This document shows, in pieces, positions 7,470 to 16,520 of a stretch of 64,000 nt of DNA. The stretch is from CAVYXA01 sp963846775. Lineage in GTDB: Bacteria; Verrucomicrobiota; Verrucomicrobiia; Chthoniobacterales; UBA10450. Each line of letters opens with the position of its first letter. Within the stretch, counting starts at the first letter, position 1. The position numbers and the translations under genes were made by a program. Location: assembly GCA_963846775.1 (NCBI GenBank), contig CAWJXB010000006.1, forward strand, positions 1,116,001-1,180,000, written 5' to 3'. The notes beneath the pieces were generated by a model that was not told the origin of the DNA, made no database searches, and was given only the letters and a program-made list of their open reading frames with translations.

Positions 7470-9455
7470 TCACAGCGACTTCGCCGCGTCGATCACGTGT
7501 TGGGCGTCAATCCCGAATTCTTTCATGACTTCGGCACCAGGGGCGCTGAGGCCGAAGCGGTGCAAGCCGATGACTTTGCCGTCGAGCCCGACATATTGAT
7601 ACCAGGTGTCGGGGACGCCGGCTTCAATTGCAACCCGTTTGCGGCAGGTGTGCGGTAAAACTTCTTCGCGGTAGTTTGCCGGCTGCCGATTAAAACGCTC
7701 AAAGCACGGCATGGAAACGACGCGGACGCCGCCGCCAAGTTCTTTCGAGGCCGCGAGTGCATGCTGAAGTTCGCTACCGCATGACAAGATGATCAGATCG
7801 AGCTTGCCGGTTTCTTTTTTTGCGATGTAACCGCCGCGGGACACGCCTTCGCGTCGCAATTTTACATCGACGTCGTTCAGTATCGGGACCACCTGACGGG
7901 TCAGCGCGATGAACGTCGGTCCATCGACTCGCTCCATCGCCGCGACAAAGGCGCCGGCCGTTTCTTCAGGATCGGCCGGACGAATCACGTCGATCTGGGG
8001 CATGACGCGGACAGAGCTGATCGTCTCGACCGGTTCATGGGTCGGGCCGTCTTCGCCGACCCCGATCGAATCGTGCGTGAAAATGTAAATGTTAGGCAAC
8101 TTCGACAAGGCCGCGAGCCGGATCGACGGCCGGCAATAATCGGTGAAGACGGCGAACGTCGCACCCGAGGCGCGGAACATCCCGTGGTAAGAAATTCCGT
8201 TCAGAATCGCACACATCCCGTGCTCCCGAATTCCAAACCGAATGTTGCGCCCGCCGGGATTGTTCCGTGTAAAATCTTCCCCCCCTTCGATGTAGTTCAA
8301 GGTCGATCCATGCAGATCGGCGCTGCCGCTCATCAGCAACGGCACCGCTTTTGCGATCGGCTGCAACGCTTCGCTCCCGGCTTTGCGCGTCGCCAGTTTC
8401 GCATCCTTGGGAAACTCCGGAATCTGGCCGAGCAGATCCCTCGGAATCTTGCGCGCGATCCCGTCGTCGAGCAGCTTCGCTTTCTCCGGATTTTTTTGAC
8501 GCCACTCGCTGTAAATCCTTTCCCAGTGCGCGTAATCCGCCAGCAGCTTCTTTTTGTGCCCGGCGAAATAATCGTAAACGTCCTCGGAAACGAAGTAATG
8601 TTCGTCGGGCAAGCCGAGAGCCTTCCGCGCGGAATCGACAAATTTTGCGCCGGCTTCGCCATGGGCTTTGTACGTCCCCGCCACTTCGGGAATGCCTTTA
8701 CCAATCAGGGTGTGCGCGATAATAAACTGCGGCCGGCCATTGTCGCGTTCCTTCGCGATATTGAGCGCATCGAGAAACGCCTGCATGTCCTGCCCGTCGA
8801 TTTCTTGAACATTGAACCCGTAGGCTTCGTAACGTTTTCCGGTGTCTTCGCTTTCAGTCTCCTTCGCCGCTGCATCGAGCGTAACGGCGTTCGAATCGTA
8901 AATCAGGATTAAATTATCGAGTCCGAAGTGGCCGGCAAACGCGCTCGCTTCCGAGGCCACCCCTTCCTGCATGCAACCGTCGCCCGCGAGACAGATCACA
9001 TGCTGATCGAAAAGTCTGTGCTCGGCGGTATTGAACCGTGCCGCGGCCATTTTCATCGCCACGGCAATGCCGACGGCGTTGCCCACACCCTGGCCTAGCG
9101 GACCGGTCGTGCATTCCACGCCCGGCGTTTCAAGAAATTCCGGATGGCCCGGCGTTTTCGAGTGTAATTGCCGAAACCGCTTGATCTCCGACATCGGCAA
9201 ATCGTATCCGCTGAGATGCAGCCAGGCGTAAAGGAACATACTGCCATGTCCGGCCGAGAGGACAAAATAATCGCGATTGATCCAGCGCGGCTGATCCGGG
9301 TTGTGTCTGAGCGCATACCCATAAAGCACCGCGCCCATTTCCGCGCACCCGAGCGGCAAACCAAGGTGCCCGGATTTCGAGGCTTGCACCGCGTCCATGC
9401 AAAGCCCGCGGGCCTGAGTGGCCGCTTTAGAGAGAATATCGATGTTTAGACTCAT
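7470..9455 (-). CDS. tkt: Transketolase
   Basis: A thiamine-diphosphate enzyme of 661 residues, transferring two-carbon units in the pentose-phosphate and Calvin-type pathways. I place the start at ATG 9455 (MSLNIDILSKAATQ), because the 38 residues before it do not resemble the family. Family residues are visible: His30 in SGHLG, His70 in SAGHGSM, the ThDP motif GDG at 158-160 with downstream IYDSN, and the pyrimidine-domain segment GIREHGM. Length is the normal 660-680. It is convergent with ubiE (15 bases apart) and divergent from the DUF697 gene. Confidence 0.96.
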   Translation of the reverse strand: MSLNIDILSKAATQARGLCMDAVQASKSGHLGLPLGCAEMGAVLYGYALRHNPDQPRWINRDYFVLSAGHGSMFLYAWLHLSGYDLPMSEIKRFRQLHSKTPGHPEFLETPGVECTTGPLGQGVGNAVGIAVAMKMAAARFNTAEHRLFDQHVICLAGDGCMQEGVASEASAFAGHFGLDNLILIYDSNAVTLDAAAKETESEDTGKRYEAYGFNVQEIDGQDMQAFLDALNIAKERDNGRPQFIIAHTLIGKGIPEVAGTYKAHGEAGAKFVDSARKALGLPDEHYFVSEDVYDYFAGHKKKLLADYAHWERIYSEWRQKNPEKAKLLDDGIARKIPRDLLGQIPEFPKDAKLATRKAGSEALQPIAKAVPLLMSGSADLHGSTLNYIEGGEDFTRNNPGGRNIRFGIREHGMCAILNGISYHGMFRASGATFAVFTDYCRPSIRLAALSKLPNIYIFTHDSIGVGEDGPTHEPVETISSVRVMPQIDVIRPADPEETAGAFVAAMERVDGPTFIALTRQVVPILNDVDVKLRREGVSRGGYIAKKETGKLDLIILSCGSELQHALAASKELGGGVRVVSMPCFERFNRQPANYREEVLPHTCRKRVAIEAGVPDTWYQYVGLDGKVIGLHRFGLSAPGAEVMKEFGIDAQHVIDAAKSL

Positions 9456-9545
9456 GCCACGTTTATAAATGGAGCGCTGTCGAATTGGAAATACTGAAAA
9501 TTCGCGCTCGTGCTTTTTGGCAAGATCGGGGTATGAATTTTCCAA

Positions 9546-10595
9546 GTGAATCAGACCGCGCTCCTGCATATTGTCGAACGACTCGAAGGTTTCCTGGGGA
9601 GATTACCGGAGCGAATTCGGCGGCCGGTCTTGAACGAGCTCACCCCGCTCAAGGAATTGTTCCTCCAGCAGCGCGCACCGCGGTTTTTGTTTGTTGGTTC
9701 GAGTAGAATACCGATGCCGCAGTTGGTCTTGGCGATTTTCTCTCCAGACAAATCGGAAGAGATCGCTCTCACCGCCACGCCAGTGCATCGTTGGACGGAA
9801 TGGATCATCGACGGTCGCGGATCGATTTCGATCCTCGATGCGCGCGATGCCGATGCAGTCGCGCAGGCCGAAGTCGAAAGGGAACTCCAGCGCGAAGCCG
9901 CCGACTTGATATTTCTGATTGATGAAGGCAAAACGGATTTAGAGAAGCTTACCGCCGGACCCAAGATCGTGGGAATTTGCATTGGAGGCGAGGAGCGCGC
10001 CGAAAAACTCGAAGCATCATTACGCCACGACAAGGTGGTTCGCGAACGGGTGATCAAAGTCTTGCCGTTCACCGAAAGACGATCGGCTGAAACGCGCCGA
10101 TTGATGTCGATCCTGACGCAAGAACTACCGAACGAAGCGAAGATCGAGATGATTAGGATTTCGCGCGATCGCGAGGCGCAACAACATGTGGCCCAGATTT
10201 TGGTGAAATCGACTACGGCGATTTGCACGGCCGTTGGGGCACAGCCCATCCCGCTGGCCGACATGCCGATTCTGACCACGCTCCAACTGGTGATGGTTTC
10301 CGGGATCATGTACGTGAGCGGGCGCGAACGCAGTTTGCGCGCGGCCACGGAGTTTGTCGCGGCGCTCGGCGCGAATGTCGGCGCGGGAATGATCCTGAGG
10401 GAAGGCGCCCGTGCGATCCTGAAGTTTTTTCCCGGCTGGGGAAACGTGATCTGCGGCATGGTGGCCGGCGCCGGCACTTACGCGATCGGGCGGGCGGCCA
10501 GCGCGTTTTTTATTGAGGGCGTTTCGCTCAAAGACGCCCGCCGGACATATCTGCGTAGTCGGAAGAAACGACCGCGACCGTCGTTGCGAGCGTAG
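9546..10595 (+). CDS. DUF697-domain membrane protein with degenerate GTPase-like N-terminus
   Basis: A protein of 349 residues from a GTG start. The C-terminal half (about 210-330) matches the DUF697 pattern seen in YcjF-like and Era-like GTPase partners: AVGAQPIPLADMPILTTLQ, then a Gly/Ala-rich membrane-associating part (LGANVGAGMI, GWGNVICGMVAGAGTYAIG). The N-terminal half is laid out like a small GTPase (FLFVGSS, ISILDARD, ADLIFLID), but I see no proper P-loop Lys-Ser/Thr, so nucleotide hydrolysis is doubtful. The C-terminal tail is Arg/Lys-rich. Family function is poorly known. It stands between a divergent transketolase and rsmA. Confidence 0.75.
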   Translation: MNQTALLHIVERLEGFLGRLPERIRRPVLNELTPLKELFLQQRAPRFLFVGSSRIPMPQLVLAIFSPDKSEEIALTATPVHRWTEWIIDGRGSISILDARDADAVAQAEVERELQREAADLIFLIDEGKTDLEKLTAGPKIVGICIGGEERAEKLEASLRHDKVVRERVIKVLPFTERRSAETRRLMSILTQELPNEAKIEMIRISRDREAQQHVAQILVKSTTAICTAVGAQPIPLADMPILTTLQLVMVSGIMYVSGRERSLRAATEFVAALGANVGAGMILREGARAILKFFPGWGNVICGMVAGAGTYAIGRAASAFFIEGVSLKDARRTYLRSRKKRPRPSLRA

Positions 10596-10740
10596 GCTCT
10601 TTGGAAGGGCGCAAGTGAAGCCAGTGAGGCATGCGAATAACTTGTGAATAAGAAGCGCGCGACAGTGCATTTTGTTCACACTATTTTGTGAACAAAGCCT
10701 GGAATTTTCCTGCACTCAAACTCGCCATTGTCCGATCGTT

Positions 10741-12099
10741 ATGAAGCTCTCGGAGATTTCCGCTACGCTACGGAAGATCCACGTTTCGCCAGTTAAAAGC
10801 CTCGGCCAGAATTTTCTGCACGATCAGAATCTTGTTCGGTGGATTGTCGATCAAGCGGCCGTCGCGCCGGACGATTTTGTGGTCGAGATCGGACCGGGTT
10901 TGGGCGCGCTCACGGAATTACTCGTGGCCAAAGGCGCGCAGGTTCTGGCCATCGAGAAGGACACGCGCCTGGCGAATTTCCTGCGGGACCGGATATTGAG
11001 TTCCAACCTTGAAGTGCACAACTCCGATGCACTCGATTTCGGGGTGGAGACGCTCTTCGCCAGGCCTCGCGTGAAATTGTTAGGCAATTTACCCTACAAG
11101 ATTTCGAGCCAGCTTTTGTTGAAGTTTCTGGGCTTTCCAAGTCCTATCTCTCTGTTTCTGTTGATGTTGCAGAAGGAGATGGCGACGCGTCTCTCCGCAT
11201 CTCCATCGTCGAAGGATTACGGCGCGCTGACGCTGCTCGTGCAATTGCATTACCGCGTCGAATACCTGCGCACGATCCCACGGACCGTGTTTGTGCCGCA
11301 GCCGAAGGTCGATTCCGCGCTGGTACGCATCACGCCGCGCAACCCGCTGGAATTGCCTGAGCGAGATAATGAGCTATTCCCGAAACTTGTTCGGTTTGGT
11401 TTTTCCCAGAGACGGAAGCAACTGCAAAAGCTGATTCGCCCGGCCGTTCCCCAGTGGGAGCGCGCGGCGGCGAAACTCGGGTTCGATCCGAAGGCGAGGG
11501 CGGAGAATCTCACGCTGCGGCAATGGATCGGCCTAACAAATCTCGCAGCGCCGCGGCCGCTTTCCGAGCCAGCCTCACCCCAGCAGGAGCGCTTTCCCGT
11601 CGTGGACGAAGCGGACCGGATTCTGCGCTATGCTTACCGCGCAGAAGTTCATGCGAATAACTTTCGCCACCGCGCCGTGCACATCCTCATTTTCAACGAG
11701 GCGGGCGAGCTTTACCTCCAAAAACGAAGCCGCCGGAAAGATCGACATCCGCTGCTTTGGGATTCGAGCGCGGCCGGGCATGTTGCAGCCGGGGAGGGCT
11801 ACGACGACACCGCGCGGCGCGAGCTCGAGGAAGAGCTCGGACTCGATCTGCCGCTCGAAAAAATCGCGAAGATCTCGGCCTCGGAGCCAACCGGCTACGA
11901 GTTCATCTGGCTCTATCGCGGAAAACTGGAAAGCGAGCGTGAGCCGCGGCCCAACCGCAACGAGATCGAGGCCGGCGCGTTCTTTGCGCCGGAGATCATC
12001 GACGGCTGGATCGCGGCACGCCGGGGAGACTTCGCACCAAGTTTCCTGGAATGCTGGAAAGCGTACCGCAATCGACAACGCGCTGAACAGGCCCGCTAG
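10741..12099 (+). CDS. rsmA: RsmA/KsgA 16S rRNA dimethyltransferase fused to a Nudix hydrolase
   Basis: I choose ATG 10741 (MKLSEISATL); the upstream in-frame extension to 10672 is not family-like. Residues 1-270 are RsmA/KsgA, which dimethylates two adenines near the 3' end of 16S rRNA: KSLGQNFLHD (19-28), motif I VEIGPGLGAL (48-57), motif IV GNLPY (115-119) and VPQPKVDSALV. From about 290 a complete Nudix domain follows with box GHVAAGEGYDDTARRELEEE beginning near residue 346, matching G-x5-E-x7-REUxEExGU. It resembles the YfcD/isopentenyl-diphosphate-isomerase-like Nudix group. The join is in frame with no stop or restart. The Nudix substrate is unknown. The gene overlaps the next, leftward gene by four bases at their stops. 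Confidence 0.92.
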   Translation: MKLSEISATLRKIHVSPVKSLGQNFLHDQNLVRWIVDQAAVAPDDFVVEIGPGLGALTELLVAKGAQVLAIEKDTRLANFLRDRILSSNLEVHNSDALDFGVETLFARPRVKLLGNLPYKISSQLLLKFLGFPSPISLFLLMLQKEMATRLSASPSSKDYGALTLLVQLHYRVEYLRTIPRTVFVPQPKVDSALVRITPRNPLELPERDNELFPKLVRFGFSQRRKQLQKLIRPAVPQWERAAAKLGFDPKARAENLTLRQWIGLTNLAAPRPLSEPASPQQERFPVVDEADRILRYAYRAEVHANNFRHRAVHILIFNEAGELYLQKRSRRKDRHPLLWDSSAAGHVAAGEGYDDTARRELEEELGLDLPLEKIAKISASEPTGYEFIWLYRGKLESEREPRPNRNEIEAGAFFAPEIIDGWIAARRGDFAPSFLECWKAYRNRQRAEQAR

Positions 12100-12329
12100 C
12101 CCCCAGCCCGCTTCTTTGGTAGCTTCCTGATGGTGCTGTTCCGGAACTTGCGAGCAGCACGCCGGGCGCCTTCCTTGCCGCCGTAGAGACTGTCGCTGAA
12201 CATTTTCGTCACCGTTTGGTTGCCACGCAGAAAATGGACCTGGAAGCCATGTGTCTGTTTCTTAGCGCGAGCTTTGGTGTCGATGCGTCTGATGTTTTCT
12301 TCCGAATCGGGATTTGGACGTTTTCGCAT
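12096..12329 (-). CDS. Small basic protein with an AP2-like fold signature
   Basis: A 77-residue protein from ATG 12329; an upstream TTG at 12350 is less likely. The core THGFQVHFLRGNQTVTKMF followed by FSDSLYGGKEGARRAARKF fits the pattern of AP2-type DNA-binding modules (three strands, then a helix with Y-G-G-x-x-x-A). Both ends are Lys/Arg-rich. AP2 modules in bacteria are known from mobile endonucleases and as short free-standing proteins. DNA binding is an inference; no target is visible. It is convergent with rsmA, and the stop codons overlap. Confidence 0.6.
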   Translation of the reverse strand: MRKRPNPDSEENIRRIDTKARAKKQTHGFQVHFLRGNQTVTKMFSDSLYGGKEGARRAARKFRNSTIRKLPKKRAGG

Positions 12330-12385
12330 GAGGATTCTGAGAATAATCAATCGTTAGAAGGAATCAATAGCTAGCTATCGAATTA

Positions 12386-13147
12386 TTACAACCCCGCCGG
12401 TGGCGGCAAGTTCCACGATTTCCACTTTTTTTTGTATTCGATAGTCGGCAGGAGAGCGTAACAAGGATGGCGCGAAGCACGGAGCCACTGAATCAGCTTA
12501 ACCAGATCCCCCTCCGCCATGGTCGTGCACCCGGTCGTTGGGCGATTTACCCCGCGCCGGATATGAAAAAAAATCGCACTGCCCAGCCCCGGCACGGGCG
12601 GATCGGAATTGTGGCGGATTTCGACTAACCAGCGATAAGCGAAGTCGTTATGCCGCATTTTTTCCCTTTCGAACCACAGGGGCGGATGCGCCGGATCCTC
12701 AATGGTGACCAACCGATTGTAATCGGGGCTGTTCATGTCGTCGATCCAAGCGTCGGCCGTCGTGACCTGATGGAACGGGTAATCCGCGCCGGGAGGGAGT
12801 TGAGAGTCGTAGGTGTAAATCTTGCCAATGCGGAAAACGCCGGCCGGCGCGCGACCGTCGCGTTCTTTTTTTTGCAGACCGGGTTCGCCCGTGCCGGCAA
12901 GACCATTTCCCCAAGCCACGCCATTCTTGCCAAACAAAACGGGAAACGGCCCGGCCACGCGTTTCCAATTGTCGCCGTCCTCCCTTTCAAAGAATTGAAG
13001 GCTGCCCCGCATAGAATCCCAAGTCGGCGCGGTCCCCACGATGAGCTGGGCGCAATCTGCCGGGACGCCATCGGCACAGGCATTGCTCCCCAGCGCAAGG
13101 AGTGACGACAACAGCAACAGGCTTGGCCAAACTCGGAGGATCGACAT
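12386..13147 (-). CDS. L,D-transpeptidase (YkuD-type), exported
   Basis: A 253-residue protein with an N-terminal signal peptide (LLLLSSLLALGSNACA), read from ATG 13147. The catalytic motif of YkuD L,D-transpeptidases is visible as FFHIRRGVNRPTTGCTTM: His and, after a Gly-x-Thr-Gly stretch, the nucleophile Cys. These enzymes cross-link peptidoglycan stem peptides (3-3 links) or attach proteins to them, outside the cytoplasmic membrane. The subgroup resembles YafK/ErfK-like proteins with long inserts before the motif. It is divergent from the TMTC-like gene, with about 50 bases between starts. Confidence 0.82.
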   Translation of the reverse strand: MSILRVWPSLLLLSSLLALGSNACADGVPADCAQLIVGTAPTWDSMRGSLQFFEREDGDNWKRVAGPFPVLFGKNGVAWGNGLAGTGEPGLQKKERDGRAPAGVFRIGKIYTYDSQLPPGADYPFHQVTTADAWIDDMNSPDYNRLVTIEDPAHPPLWFEREKMRHNDFAYRWLVEIRHNSDPPVPGLGSAIFFHIRRGVNRPTTGCTTMAEGDLVKLIQWLRASRHPCYALLPTIEYKKKWKSWNLPPPAGL

Positions 13148-13197
13148 TTCCAAACTTAGACACGCAAACTATTGATTCTGTCCAATCTCATTTTGCC

Positions 13198-14991
13198 GTG
13201 AAAAAGACCGTGGCGGTTTTGCTCATTGTCATTGCTGTGTTCGCGAGCTACGCCCCGGCGCTGCAAAATGGATTTGTCTGGGACGACACCGCGTTGGTTC
13301 TGCGCGACCCGCTCATTCGCAGTTGGCGCTTGATTCCGGAGGCGTTCAATCACTTTCTTTTCACGGATGCGACGGCGTCGAATTTCTACCGGCCGATTCA
13401 ACGCCTAAGTTACACGATGGATTACGCTGTGGCTGCGTTCCAGCCCGCGATTTATCACCTAACGAGCATGGCCTGTCATGCCGGCGCTGCGATCGCCCTG
13501 TTTTTTTTAGCTGACGAACTCCTTCTCCTCGCCGGCCTCGAAGCGCGGAAACGCCGACTCATTGCATTCTTCGCAACGCTCATCTGGGCGATTCATCCGG
13601 TGCACAGCGCAGCGGTCGTTTACATCTCTGGCCGGGCCGATCCCCTCGCGGCAGCATTCGGATTTCTGGGATTTTATTTCGTTTTGCGCAGCATTCAGAC
13701 GAAGGAGAAGCGAGGATTCGTTTGGCTCACGGCTGCGACTCTTCTGTTTCTGCTCAGCGCTCTGAGCAAAGAGATCGGCTTGATTTTTCCGCTTCTTGCG
13801 ATTGTTGCTCTCGCTCTCCACCAAAGATGGACCGCAGTGTTTAAAACTCTAGGTGTCGCGGTTTTCGTCGCGATCGTCTATGCGAGCTTGCGAATGCCGG
13901 CTGAGCACATTCTCCCGCCGGGGCGTTCCTCCGCGCCGGCGCTCGTTCGGCCAATTCTAGTAACCCGCGCCGTCGCGGAATATGCCGGGCTGATTGCCTT
14001 TCCTTTGAACCTGCACATGGACCGCGATGTCGAGACAAACCCGCGAGGTTTCGATAATATGACCGTAACCGCGGCCGCCTGGCGCGAATTACAAACGTTG
14101 CTCGGAATCATTCTCCTGGCCCTGCTGATTTATTGGCTCTTTCGCGCCCGCCGGCGAAGCCCGGGCGCATTCGGATTGCTCGTCTTGTCGATCCTTGCCT
14201 ATCTGCCCGTCAGCGGAATTTTCTCGCTGAACGCGACCGTCGCGGAACACTGGATTTATTTATCGAGCGCGTTTCTCTTTCTTGCAGCAGCAATTCAATC
14301 CGCCGAATTTTTCGCCAACCGAAGAGCGACAATTCGGGCTGCGGTCATCGTAGTGTTTGCTCTTTGGCTAGTTTTTTTGGGAGCGCGGACATTCCTTCGC
14401 ACTTTCGATTGGAAAGATCAGCGCACATTTGCCGAGCGAACGATTGCGAGCGGCGGCAATTCGGCGCGGATGTTGATTAATCTGGCCGGGGTCGATTTGA
14501 GTGAAGGAAAACTGACCGATGCGGCCGTACTTTTGCACGAAGCGCTCCAGAAATCTCCCAACCAACCACTCGCTATAATCAATCTCGCATCGGTCGCCTT
14601 GAAAGAGAACAATTTCAAACTCACGCACCAGCTTCTCGATCGGGCTGTGAAAATGCCGGCGGTGGCGGGACAGGCGCATGAGCTTCTCGCCCTGCTCGCC
14701 TACAAAGAAAATGGAACGGTCGATCTCTCGCGACTAAGGCTCGCCTCACGCACCGGACCACCAAGTTGGGCCATCGAAAAACGTTACGTCAGGGCGCTGG
14801 ACGAATCGGGTGAGACCAGACAGGCGATTTCAGAGTTGGACAATCGCTTGCACACGGAATGGTATCGCGCGGAGACGTGGCAATTGTTAGCTCAATTGCT
14901 TGCTAAATCGGGGCAGGCAGACGCGGCGGCTGTCGCTCTCGCTCGTGCCCGCGCCTACGATGTGCATCTGAATCCTTCGGCCCCGCAATAG
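13198..14991 (+). CDS. TMTC-like multi-pass membrane protein with TPR tail
   Basis: I start at GTG 13198 (KKTVAVLLIVIAVFASYAP) rather than 13102, because the earlier start would overlap the divergent L,D-transpeptidase start. About ten hydrophobic helices cover residues 1-420. The early loop contains NGFVWDD and NFYRPIQRLSY, which match TMTC/PMT-like glycosyltransferase-fold proteins where D-D is part of the active site. Residues about 430-590 are tetratricopeptide-like helices (LINLAGVDLSEGKLTDAAVL). The family is thought to transfer mannose or other sugars from polyprenyl-phosphate donors; acceptor unknown. Confidence 0.78.
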   Translation: MKKTVAVLLIVIAVFASYAPALQNGFVWDDTALVLRDPLIRSWRLIPEAFNHFLFTDATASNFYRPIQRLSYTMDYAVAAFQPAIYHLTSMACHAGAAIALFFLADELLLLAGLEARKRRLIAFFATLIWAIHPVHSAAVVYISGRADPLAAAFGFLGFYFVLRSIQTKEKRGFVWLTAATLLFLLSALSKEIGLIFPLLAIVALALHQRWTAVFKTLGVAVFVAIVYASLRMPAEHILPPGRSSAPALVRPILVTRAVAEYAGLIAFPLNLHMDRDVETNPRGFDNMTVTAAAWRELQTLLGIILLALLIYWLFRARRRSPGAFGLLVLSILAYLPVSGIFSLNATVAEHWIYLSSAFLFLAAAIQSAEFFANRRATIRAAVIVVFALWLVFLGARTFLRTFDWKDQRTFAERTIASGGNSARMLINLAGVDLSEGKLTDAAVLLHEALQKSPNQPLAIINLASVALKENNFKLTHQLLDRAVKMPAVAGQAHELLALLAYKENGTVDLSRLRLASRTGPPSWAIEKRYVRALDESGETRQAISELDNRLHTEWYRAETWQLLAQLLAKSGQADAAAVALARARAYDVHLNPSAPQ

Positions 14992-15188
14992 CTCGTCCCT
15001 GAATCGCCGGCGACCAAAGGCAAAACACCTGGTTCGGCAACCCCTTCGTCACGTCGGCATCCAAGTGAGACAGAAATGACGCCAAGCCAATCGCGCGAAG
15101 AAGGATCGAAACCGGAAGATACTGATGAGTCGCACTCGAAGCGAACCCGAGAATCTTCGCCGGGGCATCGAACAGAGGAAGCGACGCC

Positions 15189-16478
15189 TCAGGGGAGAAG
15201 CACTGCTTCGGAAACCGGTTCCTCGCGCGTTTTCGCTTCGACAGCTTGAGTATCGGACCCTAGATACTTCATCCCGATCAGCCAAAGAAGACCCGCCACG
15301 AACATCATTCCCGTCACGACAAGGAACGCGATGTTCATGTTTGTCCAATCGGCCACTGCGCCGATCAGCGGCGGCGCGATCGCATCGCCAAGCGCGTGAA
15401 TGATCAGAATGTTCAGCGCAAACGCGGTCGCGCGGACCGAGGGATGCGTCACATTGGCCAAGGCGGTGTTGGCCGGACCTGTGTTGAAGAAAAGAAAAAA
15501 GACCGCGATAAACATGAAGACCCAGGCGAGCGGAAAGGGCGCGAGGACAATGGCAGCGGCGAACGGGAACGCAATCATCGCTCCGATCCCCGATACGAGA
15601 AAATACGCGCCGGGAAAGCGTTTCCGGAGAAGATCGCCGGTCCAACCACCGAGCAAAGTTGCCGTTAGGCCTCCACCGACGATCATTGCGCCAAAAATGA
15701 TCCGGCTGCTCGGGGGCAAACCGCGATATTGCAAATATCCGGGGACCCAATACGACAATCCGCCCATGGCAAATGTGAGCGCGGTCATCGCTGCCGTGTT
15801 CCAAAAATAGGATTTGATTTGCATGATCGTCCGTACGGTCATGCGATAAGTCCGCCAAGTCGCGCGACGGCGAGGAGGGCCGTGGCCGACCTTTTCTCGC
15901 GGATCGCGCTGCATATAACAAATTGCCGCCAGTAGCAGGCCCGGCGGGCCGACAACAAAAAAGGCTGTTTGCCATCCCCAACGAGACGCGACAAATCCGC
16001 CGATCGCATAACCGAGCGCGACGCCGGCCGGAATCGCCACGTAAAAATACGATAGCTTCCGCCCGCGCACGGCAAGCGGGTAGTAATCGGAAATAATCGT
16101 CGGCGCAGCAGGCCCGTAACCGCCTTCGCCCACGCCGACTAACAAACGCAACGCAAAGAGCAACGCAAAACTTCCCGCTAATCCGCAAGCCATCGTCGCG
16201 CAGCTCCAGAGCACCACACTGATGCTGATGAGCAGCCACCGCGACATTCGATCCGCCAACCAGCCAAATACTGGCGCCGACAACATGTAGCTAACTAGAA
16301 ACGCCGTGCCGAGCGTGCCGGTCCAGAAGTGCGCGTTAGAATCGTGCGCGGCGAAGAAGTGCGCCCGAATTTCGGGTTCAACCGACGACAGCACATAGCG
16401 GTCGATGTAGTTAAAAAGATTGACCGTCAACAACAACCAGAGCGCAGTCCGGGCGGCGCGGGGGACCTGTGTTTCCAT
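15189..16478 (-). CDS. MFS transporter, Spinster-like
   Basis: A 429-residue, 12-helix major-facilitator protein read from ATG 16478 (METQVPRAARTALW). Spinster-family marks include NLFNYIDRYVLSSVEPEI in helix 1, the loop DRMSRWLLI, GVGEGGYGPAAPTIISDYYP in helix 4, and GPANTALANVTHPSVRATAFA in the C-terminal half. Spinster relatives carry lysophospholipids or sphingolipids in animals; bacterial members are little studied. It is divergent, by about 40-60 bases, from an Aas-like acyltransferase/acyl-ACP synthetase. In enterobacteria Aas works with the MFS flippase LplT, so a lysophospholipid-uptake role is a reasonable inference. Confidence 0.85.
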   Translation of the reverse strand: METQVPRAARTALWLLLTVNLFNYIDRYVLSSVEPEIRAHFFAAHDSNAHFWTGTLGTAFLVSYMLSAPVFGWLADRMSRWLLISISVVLWSCATMACGLAGSFALLFALRLLVGVGEGGYGPAAPTIISDYYPLAVRGRKLSYFYVAIPAGVALGYAIGGFVASRWGWQTAFFVVGPPGLLLAAICYMQRDPREKVGHGPPRRRATWRTYRMTVRTIMQIKSYFWNTAAMTALTFAMGGLSYWVPGYLQYRGLPPSSRIIFGAMIVGGGLTATLLGGWTGDLLRKRFPGAYFLVSGIGAMIAFPFAAAIVLAPFPLAWVFMFIAVFFLFFNTGPANTALANVTHPSVRATAFALNILIIHALGDAIAPPLIGAVADWTNMNIAFLVVTGMMFVAGLLWLIGMKYLGSDTQAVEAKTREEPVSEAVLLP

Positions 16479-16520
16479 CACCAAGATTGCCGATTGCAGC
16501 CTGGCAAAGCCTCAAAGTAA

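Noticed and set aside
8037..8912. Rightward 291-codon frame inside the transketolase gene
   Set aside because: It is antisense to conserved transketolase sequence, is Arg/Pro-rich without domain order and reflects GC-biased third positions.
13102..13197. Upstream start of the TMTC-like gene
   Set aside because: It would overlap the start of the divergent L,D-transpeptidase, and the added residues are not membrane-protein-like.
15049..16239. Leftward 396-codon frame over the MFS gene
   Set aside because: It is an alternate frame of a clear 12-helix transporter, with Arg/Ser-rich nonsense composition.
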